Shown: piece by piece, positions 25,043 through 33,086 of the stretch
Layout: the number at the start of each line of letters is the position of its first letter
Position numbering within the stretch: the stretch's first letter is position 1
NCBI RefSeq assembly: GCF_036173125.1
Contig: NZ_CP108054.1
Coordinates: 3,782,001 to 3,846,000 of the forward strand
DNA: 64,000 nt
Reading direction: 5' to 3'
Origin: Streptomyces sp. NBC_00286
GTDB taxonomy: Bacteria; Actinomycetota; Actinomycetes; Streptomycetales; Streptomycetaceae
The notes under the pieces: model-generated
Told to the model about the DNA's origin: nothing
Databases searched by the model: none
Seen by the model: the letters and a program-made list of their open reading frames with translations, nothing else
Position numbers and translations under genes: made by a program

Positions 25043-25096
25043 GCTGCGGGCGCGTCGTGGTTGCTCGCGCAGTTCCCCGCGCCCCTAAAGGGGCGC
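25043..25096. repeat. Intergenic repeat R1, copy c
   Basis: GCTGCGGGCGCGTCGTGGTT, then GCTCGCGCAGTTCCCCGCGC and CCCTAAAGGGGCGC. It abuts the stop codon of the dehydrogenase gene at 25097, and the hairpin GCGCCCCT / AGGGGCGC could terminate or attenuate between the two genes. Confidence 0.85.
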
Positions 25097-26710
25097 TTAC
25101 CTGAACCGGAGTGCCTTCATGACCCGGAGGCTCCGGCTCATGAACTGCGCGTACTTCTCGTCGTCCATCCCCAACGACGGCGCCAGCGGCAGCAGCCGCT
25201 GGTGGGCGATCGTCTGGGCCTCGGTGTACTTGAGGATGCCCTCGGAGCCGTGGCGGCGGCCGAGGCCGGAGTCCTTCATGCCGCCCATCGGCGACTGGAG
25301 GCTGCCGTACGCGGCCGCGTAACCCTCGTTGATGTTGACCGTCCCGGTGCGCAGCCGGGCGGCGACCTCGGCGCCGCGGCGGCCGTTCCTCGTCCAGACC
25401 GAGGCGTTCAGGCCGTACGGCGTGGAGTTGGCCTGCTCGATCGCCTCGTCCTCGTCCTTGAAGCGATAGATGGAGACGACCGGGCCGAAGGTCTCTTCAT
25501 TGCAGACGGCCATCGGCGCCTCGACGCCGTCGAGGATCGTCGGCTCGAAGAAGTACGGGCCTATGTCCGGGCGGGCCACTCCGCCGGCGACCAGCTTGGC
25601 TCCCTTGGCGACTGCCTCGTCGACGTGCCGGGTCACGGCCTCGAGCTGGCGCTCGCCGGCCAGCGAGCCCATCTCGGCGCCGTACGACAGGGACGTACCG
25701 AGCCGCATCGCCTTGGTGCGGGTGGCGAACCGCTCCAGGAAGGCGTCGGCGACGGACTCGTGGACGTACAACCGCTCGATGGAGACGCACAGTTGGCCCG
25801 CGGAGGAGAAGCAGGCGCGCACGGCGCCCGCCGCGGCCTTCTCGATGTCGGCGTCCTCGAGGACCAACATGGCGTTCTTGCCGCCGAGTTCGAGGGAGAC
25901 GCCGACCAAACGGCCTGCCGCGCTCTGGGCGACCTCGCGGCCGGTACGGGTCGAGCCGGTGAAGGAGACGTAGTCGGCGTGCCGGACGATCTCCGGGCCG
26001 ATGACCGGGCCGTCGCCGATGACGACCTGGAACACCTCGATCGGCAGACCCGCCTCGATGAGCAGATCGCGCGCCCACAGCGCCGTCAGGCAGGTCTCCG
26101 TGTCGGGCTTCATCACGACCGCGTTGCCCGCGACGAGGGCGGGCAGCGCGTCGCCGACCGAGAGCTCCAGGGGGTAGTTCCAGGGCGCGATCTGCCCGAT
26201 GACACCGCGCGGCTGGCGCAGTTCGGTGACCTTGGTGAGGGTCGGCACGGCACCGGTGTGCCGCTTGGGCCTGAGGTACGAGGACGCCTTCCTGCCGTAG
26301 TGACGGGCGGCCACCGCCACCGCCTGCACCTCTTCGTGCGCGTGCAGCCGGGCCTTGCCCGTCTCCAGCTGGATGAGGTCGAGAACTTCGGCCTGACGCT
26401 CCAGCACCAGGTCGTGGAAGCTCAGGAGTACGGCGGCCCGCTGCCGTACCGGCACCTGCGCCCAGACCGACTGCGCCGCGCGGGCCTGCTCGAACGCCTT
26501 CTGTACGTCCTCGGGGGTGGACTCGGGCAGATCGGCCAGCTTCTCGCCGGTGAACGGCGTGTGGTTGGCGGTGCGACCCGAGCCGGGCACGCCCTTGGTG
26601 AGCTGGGCGATCAGCTCCGGCGTGACCACGTCGGCGGCCGTGCGGGCGCCCTCGGGGGCGGGGGCGAGGGGGTTCGTGCCGGTCTGTACCGGGGCCTGCG
26701 AGTCCGTCAT
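25097..26710 (-). CDS. gabD2: Succinic semialdehyde dehydrogenase (NADP+)
   Basis: 537 aa from the ATG at 26710 (MTDSQAPVQTG). The frame continues to 26776 but those residues are unlikely. Aldehyde dehydrogenase family: IGQIAPWNYPLELSVGDALP (cofactor and substrate region), VSFTGSTRTGREVAQ, the general base in VSLELGGKNAMLVL, and the catalytic Cys in FSSAGQLCVSIERLYVHES. The ERLYVHE and YFFEPTILDGV context matches actinobacterial GabD2. It oxidises succinic semialdehyde to succinate in the GABA shunt or an alternative TCA route. It is followed by the GMC oxidoreductase. Confidence 0.9.
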   Translation of the reverse strand: MTDSQAPVQTGTNPLAPAPEGARTAADVVTPELIAQLTKGVPGSGRTANHTPFTGEKLADLPESTPEDVQKAFEQARAAQSVWAQVPVRQRAAVLLSFHDLVLERQAEVLDLIQLETGKARLHAHEEVQAVAVAARHYGRKASSYLRPKRHTGAVPTLTKVTELRQPRGVIGQIAPWNYPLELSVGDALPALVAGNAVVMKPDTETCLTALWARDLLIEAGLPIEVFQVVIGDGPVIGPEIVRHADYVSFTGSTRTGREVAQSAAGRLVGVSLELGGKNAMLVLEDADIEKAAAGAVRACFSSAGQLCVSIERLYVHESVADAFLERFATRTKAMRLGTSLSYGAEMGSLAGERQLEAVTRHVDEAVAKGAKLVAGGVARPDIGPYFFEPTILDGVEAPMAVCNEETFGPVVSIYRFKDEDEAIEQANSTPYGLNASVWTRNGRRGAEVAARLRTGTVNINEGYAAAYGSLQSPMGGMKDSGLGRRHGSEGILKYTEAQTIAHQRLLPLAPSLGMDDEKYAQFMSRSLRVMKALRFR

Positions 26711-26791
26711 GGGGCGCAGCGTATTCCGGCCCGAAGACTTTTGGTACCCGGTGGTAACCCACTTCACGGAGTGCACACATCGCGCCAGTGG

Positions 26792-26834
26792 CCGCTGGCG
26801 GAGACACCCTGATCAGGACGTCAGGCCGCCATCG
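26792..26834. repeat. Flanking imperfect direct repeat, left copy
   Basis: CCGCTGGCGG, then a variable 5 bp, then CCCTGATCAGGACGT and (C)AGGCCGCCATCG. A matching sequence with a few mismatches is at 29598-29641. The central TGATCA is palindromic. Together the two copies bracket a 2.8-kb segment. Confidence 0.7.
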
Positions 26835-26846
26835 TTACTCTGCCGC

Positions 26847-26996
26847 ATGCACCAGCACCTCCCGCTGCCGTTCCGCTGCGCTCCGGGCCGGGCTGAGCAA
26901 CTGCGCGAGGACCTCGCCGAGGCCGACGCGGAGACAGCGCGCCTGGAGGTTGCCCAAAGCCTTGATCTCAAGCGCCTCTCAATGGTTTCGGAGTAG
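26847..26996 (+). CDS. Possible small ORF, 49 aa
   Basis: ATG to TAG, starting MHQHLPLPFRCAPGRAEQ with a charged helical centre (LREDLAEADAETARLEVAQ). No clear ribosome binding site. It sits just inside the left direct repeat of the island. It may be a real small protein, a remnant, or chance. Confidence 0.25.
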   Translation: MHQHLPLPFRCAPGRAEQLREDLAEADAETARLEVAQSLDLKRLSMVSE

Positions 26997-27003
26997 GCGT
27001 GGA

Positions 27004-27590
27004 TCATTCGGGATCCTCGTACACCTCGGCAAGACGCAGCCCAAGGTCGGACCCCCACTCCTGCGCCCAATGCCGCAGCTCTGCGATCTCCTGCGATTCC
27101 AACCCATAGGCAGCGAACTCTTCGTCGCTCACCCAGACAACGCTCTCCAACCGATCACGCAGCTCCCCCAGGTCGAACTCCGCCTCATCGCGCAGCCCCA
27201 GCCGCTCAAGCTCCGCCACGGAGTAGTACTGGCATGCCGCACGCACATCGATCACGTCCCGCGGCAGACCTCGATCCCCCAGCGCACGCACCTTCATGGC
27301 CACCAGATCTTCGAGATCGACCACCGGGCCAACATCCATGATCACGGGCTGCCGGAACAATGCTTCCTTGAGCAGATCGACCTCACACGCCTCCCGACTG
27401 CCTGGGTCGGTGACCAGCAACCGCGCCTTGAGCGGCCTGGTGTCGACAACGGCGACCGACCATCCCCTGTCCCGCAGGCCGCCGGCAAGCGCCCCGATGA
27501 TGTCCGCCATCTATGCGGGATGCCCGGTCGCAAAGTCCAGGTCCTGACTCGGTCGGCTGACCAGGCCGTGTGCCTGGACTGCGTAACCGC
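27004..27590 (-). pseudogene. AbiEii-like nucleotidyltransferase, decayed
   Basis: The open part (27004-27510, 168 aa, MADIIGALAGGLRDRGWS...) matches the middle and C-terminal half of actinobacterial AbiEii-type nucleotidyltransferase proteins (VDLLKEALFRQPVIMDVGPV, RGLPRDVIDVRAA). Upstream in the same frame, across a TAG at 27511-27513, the family sequence continues: GYAVQAHGLVSRPSQDLDFA, then TGHPA before the stop. The catalytic region with the Gly-Ser-type nucleotide pocket is missing, because at ~27590 the reading changes to another gene's start. So there is an in-frame stop plus a 5' truncation. AbiEii homologues serve as type IV toxins; this copy should be inactive unless the short form has another use. 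Confidence 0.75.
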
Positions 27591-27634
27591 AGGACTCCGT
27601 GAATGTCGGACAGGACGGCTACTCGGTTCAGCAT
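27590..27634 (-). pseudogene. 5' stub of a metallophosphoesterase gene
   Basis: ATG at 27634 encodes MLNRVAVLSDIHGVL, the typical N-terminus and first metal motif (D-x-H) of calcineurin-like phosphoesterases. After about 15 codons the sequence turns into the AbiEii-like reading in another frame. A deletion has fused the beginning of one gene to the interior of another. Confidence 0.6.
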
Positions 27635-27854
27635 GGCCACCACTGTGCGGTGAAGACAGCCGAGCGGTGAGATCTTTCGCCTGGCGCGTAGCTCAGGGCG
27701 GGGCCGTGACGGCTTCGCGGACCCGCCCGTTGCGTGGGCGGCCCGGCACGCCCTCTGCCGGCACGAAGGTCGGCGGTACACGGAGTCACAGCGGTGCCCG
27801 TGGGCGGGCGGCGGTGGAGTGTGAGGGCCGGCGGCGATGGACAGCACGAGAGGG

Positions 27855-28718
27855 TCACAGCCGTGTGGCCGTGCGGATCAGCCCGGCCAGGGCTAGGGAG
27901 CGGCTGTGCGCGGGCCAGGCGATGTGGGTGACAACGGGCGGTGCGTCGGTCAGGGGGACGGCGGTGTGCTCGGCCCACAGCCAGGCGCGGGCGGAGTCGG
28001 GGAAGACGGCCACGGTGCGTCCGAGGGCGATCAGCTGGGCCAGCTGCGTCTGGTCGTGGATCTCGGGGCCAGGGCCGGGTGAGTACGTGCCGTGGCGGGA
28101 CCAGCGGGCGAGCGGAAGATCGGGGATGTCGCTGACGTCGGCCAGGGACAGAGTCTTGTGCGCGGCGAGGGGATGCCCGGCGGGCAGGATGGCGATCTGC
28201 CCCTCGGTCAGCAGTTCCTCGCTGTCGAACCCGGCGAGGGAGTTGAACGGGGCGTGCATGAGCGCCACATCGGCGCGGCCGTCGCGCAGCATCTCTCCCT
28301 GCTCGCACGTGCCGCTCGGCAGTACCTCGATCTCGGCGGCGTCGGGCTCGGCCGCATAGGCGTCGAGGAGTTTCTGCAGCAGCTCGTGAGACGCGGCGGC
28401 CTTCACTGCCAGCACCAGGCGGTTGCGGGGGCCGCCCGGACGGTCGGCGCCACCGGCGCGACGGGTGCGGCGAGCGGCGGCGGTGATCGCGTCGAGGGCT
28501 GCGCGGCCCTCGTGCAGCAGTACCTCTCCGGCGCCGGTCAGACAGACGCCGCGGCGGTTGCGTTCCAGCAGACAGACGCCGAGGCGCCGTTCGAGCTGCT
28601 GGATCGCCCGGGACAGCGGTGGCTGGGCCATGCCCAGGCGCTCGGCGGCGCGGCCGAAGTGCAGTTCCTCGGCGACGGCCATGAAGTACCTCAGCTCGCG
28701 GGTCTCCAAGGTGTCCAT
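27855..28718 (-). CDS. LysR-family transcriptional regulator
   Basis: 287 aa from the ATG at 28718 (MDTLETRELRYFMAVAEEL). Winged helix-turn-helix at residues ~4-63 (HFGRAAERLGMAQPPLSRAI, then QQLERRLGV), with the effector-binding domain from ~95 to the end. It diverges from an SDR gene, the usual arrangement for a LysR regulator and its target. It is located within the repeat-bounded island. The effector is unknown. Confidence 0.93.
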   Translation of the reverse strand: MDTLETRELRYFMAVAEELHFGRAAERLGMAQPPLSRAIQQLERRLGVCLLERNRRGVCLTGAGEVLLHEGRAALDAITAAARRTRRAGGADRPGGPRNRLVLAVKAAASHELLQKLLDAYAAEPDAAEIEVLPSGTCEQGEMLRDGRADVALMHAPFNSLAGFDSEELLTEGQIAILPAGHPLAAHKTLSLADVSDIPDLPLARWSRHGTYSPGPGPEIHDQTQLAQLIALGRTVAVFPDSARAWLWAEHTAVPLTDAPPVVTHIAWPAHSRSLALAGLIRTATRL

Positions 28719-28737
28719 GGCCACAGCGTACGTCGGT

Positions 28738-28754
28738 GATACCTACCGGGTATG
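28738..28754. promoter_or_regulatory. Candidate LysR operator
   Basis: ATACC-TACC-GGGTAT lies between the divergent LysR and SDR genes, 20 bp from the LysR start. The dyad ends (ATACC / GGTAT) and T-N11-A-like spacing fit LysR boxes. Inferred from position and symmetry only. Confidence 0.45.
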
Positions 28755-28811
28755 ACAGGGCACCGTATCGGTGTTGGATGCGCCGCTCGTCCGCGAGTGA
28801 ACATCGACGGC

Positions 28812-29549
28812 GTGAGCGAAACGAAGATCGCGCTGGTGACCGGCGCGAACAAGGGAATCGGGTACGAGATCGCGGCCGGTCTCGGCGCCCTCGGGCACCG
28901 CGTGGGCGTGGGAGCGCGCGACGAAGCTCGGCGCGAGTCCGCCGTCGAGAAGCTGCGCGCCGCCGGGGTGGACGCGTTCGGGGTGCCGCTGGACGTCACC
29001 GGCGACCAGAGCGTCACCGATGCCGCGGAACTGGTCGAACGGCAGGCCGGGCGCTTGGACGTCCTGGTCAACAACGCGGGCATCTCGGGAGAGACGGGCC
29101 CGGGGTGGGCGCAGGACCCGACCACTCTCGACCTCGACGTGGTCCGCACGGTCGTGGAGACCAACGTCATCGGTGTCATCCGGGTGACCAACGCGATGCT
29201 GCCGCTGCTGCGGCGCTCGACGTCGCCACGCATCGTCAACGTCTCCAGCAGCGTCGCCTCCCTGACCCTGCAGGCGAGGTCCGACGTCAAGGCCGGCCCC
29301 ATCATGGCGGCCTACTCGCCGTCGAAGTCGTTCCTCAACGCCGTCACCGTGCAGTACGCCCGGCAGTTCGCCGGTACGAACATCCTGATCAACGCCGCCT
29401 GCCCGGGCCTGGTCGCGACCGACTTCACCGGCTTCCAAGGACCCCGCACTCCCGAGCAGGGCGCAGCAACAGCGATCCGGCTCGTCACGCTGCCCGACGG
29501 CGGCCCGACCGGTTCGTTCTTCGAGGACGACGGCGTCATCCCCTGGTGA
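28812..29549 (+). CDS. SDR family NAD(P)-dependent oxidoreductase
   Basis: 245 aa from the GTG at 28812 (VSETKIALVTGANKGIGYEI). The cofactor motif TGANKGIG, NNAG (VLVNNAGISGE) and the active-site Tyr and Lys in AAYSPSKSFLNAVTVQYA are present, so it should be an active classical SDR. The C-terminal part lacks membrane or lipid features. The substrate is unknown. It is divergent from, and probably regulated by, the LysR gene. Confidence 0.9.
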   Translation: MSETKIALVTGANKGIGYEIAAGLGALGHRVGVGARDEARRESAVEKLRAAGVDAFGVPLDVTGDQSVTDAAELVERQAGRLDVLVNNAGISGETGPGWAQDPTTLDLDVVRTVVETNVIGVIRVTNAMLPLLRRSTSPRIVNVSSSVASLTLQARSDVKAGPIMAAYSPSKSFLNAVTVQYARQFAGTNILINAACPGLVATDFTGFQGPRTPEQGAATAIRLVTLPDGGPTGSFFEDDGVIPW

Positions 29550-29597
29550 CCCCCGAACCTGCAACCCGGCGGCCGTCAGTGCGCTCCGCGCCGCCCA

Positions 29598-29641
29598 CCG
29601 CTGGCGGGAAATGCCCTGATCAGGACGTTAGCCCACCATCG
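29598..29641. repeat. Flanking imperfect direct repeat, right copy
   Basis: CCGCTGGCGGGAAATG, then CCCTGATCAGGACGT and TAGCCCACCATCG. It overlaps the stop codon and last codons of the kinase gene at 29628, so this copy belongs to the kinase gene's 3' end and the left copy may be derived from it. Confidence 0.7.
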
Positions 29642-31271
29642 ACTTGCCGACCTTGAGGCGATCACGCGCGCCCTCGAACAACGAGGCGCCGCGTTTCTCG
29701 TCCTTCGCGCCCTTCGGCATGTCCACGCGCAGCTCGTAGTACTCCTTGGCGTCCGTGGCGATCAGCAATTGCATCACGCGGTACTTCTCTTCCTTCACCT
29801 CGTACTCGGTGTCGAGGAACCTCGCCTCGTAGCCGTGGAACGTGGTGGGTTCGGACAGCGTTTTCGCGAAGTCGTCGGCGTAGGAGAGCGTGACCTCTTC
29901 CGCCCAGGAGTCCATGGGCGTCGGCACAGCGTCCTCGCGGGTCAGCCGGAGCTCGACGGTCTTGTCGCCGTAGATCACCGAGCGGGAGGGGTTACGGCGG
30001 TCGGCGCCGGAGTCGTCGCGGTCGGTCAGCGGAGTGCCGGCCGGTACGGACACGATGGCGTCCATGTCCTTCTCCGGATGGATGGTCCAGCCGTTCACGG
30101 TCCTGGCCGAAGGGGAGGCGGACGCCGAGGGGGTGGCTCCGCGGTTCTGCGCCTCCGCCCTCGGGTCGCCGCCCCGGAAGGAGATCCCGAGCCAGATGCC
30201 GCCGCTGAGGAGAACGGCACCGGCGACGGAGGCAGCGAGGAGACGAAAGCTGGGGCGTCGTCGGCGTAAGGAGTGATGGTCCGGCGCCGTCGGGGACGGC
30301 ACGGATCCGGCGGGCGGGGCTCCAGCAGTCTCGGTTCGTGCCATGTCCGGATGCGGCAGTCCGGCCTGTACGGTCTCGGAGTAGCCCGCGAACTGCGGTG
30401 AGGCGTAAGGGGGTTGGGGCCGCCGCGGCGGGTTGGTGAGGACGGGCACGGTCCAGCCCTCGGCTACCGCCTCGAGCACCGCCGCGCTCTTCGCGGCGTC
30501 CGGTCGCTGTCCTGGGTCCTTGGCCAGCAGTTGGGTGATCAGTGGCGCGAGGTCCCCGGCCTGCCGCGGTTCCGGCGGCTCGTCGGACAGGATCGCGGCG
30601 AGCGTGGACTCCACGGCCGTACGGCGGAAGGGGGACCAGCCCTCGACGGCGGCGTACAGCAGAACGCCCAGGGACCAGAGGTCGGAGGCGGGTCCGGCGC
30701 CCTGGCCCGCCATGCGTTCGGGCGCGATGAACTCGAGCGAGCCGACGAACTCGCCGCTGGCGGTGAGGGATTCCTCGCCCTGGATATGCGCGATGCCGAA
30801 GTCGGTGAGGACGACGCGGCCGTGGGAGCCGAGCAGCACGTTGGCGGGCTTCACGTCCCTGTGCACGATCCCGACGGAGTGCGCGGCGTGCAGCGCGCCG
30901 ACGACCGCGAACCCGATGCGCGCGGTGTCGGCCGGTTTGAGGGGACCGCGCCGTAGTACGTCCTCCAGCGACTCGCCCCGGATCAACTCCATGACGATCC
31001 ACGGCAGTCCGTCCTCGACGACCACGTCATGGATGGCGACGGCGGCGGGGTGGTCGACCCGCGCGGCGGCCCGCGCCTCGCGGTAGAGGCGATTGGCGGC
31101 GCGCTGGTGGGCGCCGTCCCGGGGATCCCCGGGCAACCGCGGCTGCTTGACGGCGACTTCGCGCTCCACGAGCTGGTCCACGGCACGCCATACGGTGCCC
31201 ATGCCGCCGGAGCCGATGCGCTCGGCCAACCGGTAGCGGCCACCGATCAGCCGACCCTCCTCAGTTGTCAT
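29628..31271 (-). CDS. Ser/Thr protein kinase 1 of the array
   Basis: 547-aa membrane kinase, ATG start. The Hanks-type domain (~12-275) is complete: GSGGMGTVWRA P-loop, VAVKQ Lys, HRDVKPANVLL catalytic loop, LTDFGIAHIQG DFG motif and an APERM segment. A Pro-rich juxtamembrane stretch follows, then one membrane helix (~345-365, LLAASVAGAVLLSGGIWLGI) and a ~175-residue external domain beginning VNGWTIHPEKDMDAIVSVPA. The external part has no PASTA repeats. It is last in a run of co-directional kinase genes, 22 bp after kinase 2. It shares its external-domain opening (GW-x-xH-x-EKD) with kinase 2. Confidence 0.95.
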   Translation of the reverse strand: MTTEEGRLIGGRYRLAERIGSGGMGTVWRAVDQLVEREVAVKQPRLPGDPRDGAHQRAANRLYREARAAARVDHPAAVAIHDVVVEDGLPWIVMELIRGESLEDVLRRGPLKPADTARIGFAVVGALHAAHSVGIVHRDVKPANVLLGSHGRVVLTDFGIAHIQGEESLTASGEFVGSLEFIAPERMAGQGAGPASDLWSLGVLLYAAVEGWSPFRRTAVESTLAAILSDEPPEPRQAGDLAPLITQLLAKDPGQRPDAAKSAAVLEAVAEGWTVPVLTNPPRRPQPPYASPQFAGYSETVQAGLPHPDMARTETAGAPPAGSVPSPTAPDHHSLRRRRPSFRLLAASVAGAVLLSGGIWLGISFRGGDPRAEAQNRGATPSASASPSARTVNGWTIHPEKDMDAIVSVPAGTPLTDRDDSGADRRNPSRSVIYGDKTVELRLTREDAVPTPMDSWAEEVTLSYADDFAKTLSEPTTFHGYEARFLDTEYEVKEEKYRVMQLLIATDAKEYYELRVDMPKGAKDEKRGASLFEGARDRLKVGKSMVG

Positions 31272-31293
31272 GCACCATCAGTATCGTGCGGCC

Positions 31294-32994
31294 TCAGGGC
31301 TTGTCGACGTCGAGATTCGCGATGGCGGTTTCGGCCACTTCGCGACCGCGTTCCGTGAAGTCGCCCTTGCCGGGATAGTCGATCCACAGCTTGTAGAGGT
31401 CGCCCGACTTGGTCTTGTAGTAGAAGATGCGGGCCTCGCGCGGGCGGGGCGTGTCGGAGTCCGTCTGGTCGTCGACGTAGGTGACGACGTTCTCCGCCGC
31501 CTTGCCTTCCTTGTACGACGTCTCGGTGGTCTCTGCCTTGGGCGCGGGCGACTCCGCCATGTTGCTGAACGCGCTGTCGTCCACCTTCTCCATGGCGTCG
31601 GCGTCCTGGTACGCCTCCGAACTGGCGGTGCCCGCGATCTCGTTGAGGCTGTCCTCGGACTTCTTGTACAGGTACAGGCCGATCGAGACGGAGTAACTCG
31701 GGTCCGTGTACGTGACCCAGTGGGTCTTGTCCGTGGCGCGGTCGGGCAGGCCCCGCACGTAGTCCGGGGGCACGGCCAGCGTCGCCGCCACGTCCTTCTC
31801 CTTGTGCGTCTTCCAGCCGTCCGGCAACGGCCCCGCGAACGGGTTGCCCATCTGCAGGAAAGCGGTGACCGCTGTCGCCACAACGAGCGCCGTCGCGACC
31901 CCGATCCACCCCTTGCGGCCGATGCGTAGCGACTTGCCGCCGGGGGACGCGAGTTGGACGACCTTGGTCTCCTGGTGCGGCTGGGCGGCCTGTGCCAGGA
32001 GCTGGCGGACCTGGGCGGCGTTCGGACGACGGGCCGGGTCCTTGTTCAGCAGGGCGTTGATGGCGTCGGCGAGCGGGCCCCCCGCCGCATTCGGTGCGGC
32101 CGGCGTGGCGTTGAGGACGGACTGGAGGGTGGCGGGGGTGTTGGTGCGGCGGAAGGGTGAGACGCCCTCGGTGGCCGCGTACAGGACGACGCCCAGCGAC
32201 CACAGGTCGGAGGCGGGGCCCGGCCGCTGCCCCAATACCCGCTCGGGCGCGATGAATTCGGGCGAGCCGACGAAGCCGCCGGTGTCCGTCAGGTTGGTCT
32301 CGCCCTCGATCTGGGCGATGCCGAAGTCGGTGAGGACGACGCGGCCGTGCGGGCCGAGCAGCACGTTGTCGGGCTTGACGTCGCGATGCAGGATGCCTGC
32401 GGCGTGCGCGGCCTCCAGCGCGCCGAGGACGTCGAGGCCGATCTTCGCCGCCTCGCGCACCCCGAGCGTGCCCTCTTGCAGCGCGGCGCCGAGCGAACGT
32501 CCATGCACCAGCTCCATCACGATCCACGGCTGGCCGTCCACCACCGCGACGTCATGCACGTTTACGACAGCCGGGTGGTCGAGCCGAGCGGCGGCGCGCG
32601 CCTCGCGACGCATGCGCTCGAAGGCGTTGGCACGTTCGCGTTCGGGAAGGTGATCCGGTACGCGGGGCTCCTTGACGGCGACCTCACGGTCCACCGTCTC
32701 GTCCTTGGCCCGCCATACGGTGCCCATGCCGCCATGGCCGAGCTTGCCGAGCAGCCGGTAACGGCCGGCGATCAGGCGTCCGGTGCCGGGCTCCTGCGGC
32801 ACCTGCGGAACGTGCTGATCGGGCACGACCTGGGTGGGCGCCGCGTGCGGAGCCGCGTACGGGTTGCCCGGGTACGGGACGCCGACGGGCTGCTGCACAC
32901 CGGGCTGCTGTCCTGGCATACCCGGCTGCGGCGGTTGCAGACCAAAACTTGTTGGCTCATTCGACCCGTAAGGGGCTCCCCCGCTGTTGCTCAT
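31294..32994 (-). CDS. Ser/Thr protein kinase 2 of the array
   Basis: 566 aa from the ATG at 32994 (MSNSGGAPYGSNE); ATG 33003 is an alternative. A Gln/Pro/Gly-rich N-terminal extension of ~75 residues precedes the kinase domain: GHGGMGTVWRA, VAVKEPRV, HRDVKPDNVLL, LTDFGIAQIEG, all intact. The membrane helix GWIGVATALVVATAVTAFL lies at ~365-385, followed by an external domain (LPDGWKTHKEKDVAATLAVP). The external domain is about 180 residues and homologous at its start to that of kinase 1, suggesting duplication. Confidence 0.95.
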   Translation of the reverse strand: MSNSGGAPYGSNEPTSFGLQPPQPGMPGQQPGVQQPVGVPYPGNPYAAPHAAPTQVVPDQHVPQVPQEPGTGRLIAGRYRLLGKLGHGGMGTVWRAKDETVDREVAVKEPRVPDHLPERERANAFERMRREARAAARLDHPAVVNVHDVAVVDGQPWIVMELVHGRSLGAALQEGTLGVREAAKIGLDVLGALEAAHAAGILHRDVKPDNVLLGPHGRVVLTDFGIAQIEGETNLTDTGGFVGSPEFIAPERVLGQRPGPASDLWSLGVVLYAATEGVSPFRRTNTPATLQSVLNATPAAPNAAGGPLADAINALLNKDPARRPNAAQVRQLLAQAAQPHQETKVVQLASPGGKSLRIGRKGWIGVATALVVATAVTAFLQMGNPFAGPLPDGWKTHKEKDVAATLAVPPDYVRGLPDRATDKTHWVTYTDPSYSVSIGLYLYKKSEDSLNEIAGTASSEAYQDADAMEKVDDSAFSNMAESPAPKAETTETSYKEGKAAENVVTYVDDQTDSDTPRPREARIFYYKTKSGDLYKLWIDYPGKGDFTERGREVAETAIANLDVDKP

Positions 32995-33086
32995 AGGACC
33001 CATCTCTATCGCGCCAGATGGCGAGCTTCCACCCCTGATGCCCACCGGTCACAGACCCGTGACCCACGACGTTCCTTATATCCCCT

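Noticed and set aside
26792..26834. Attachment site of an integrative element with integrase
   Set aside because: The flanking direct repeats are real, but no integrase, excisionase or replication gene is found in the 2.8-kb segment, and the repeats differ at several positions. I keep it as a possible insertion, not an att site.
27678..27750. tRNA-like start (GCGTAGCTCAGG)
   Set aside because: It looks like an acceptor/D-arm start, but there is no T-arm GTTCGA-type sequence, no proper anticodon stem and no closing acceptor at the right distance.
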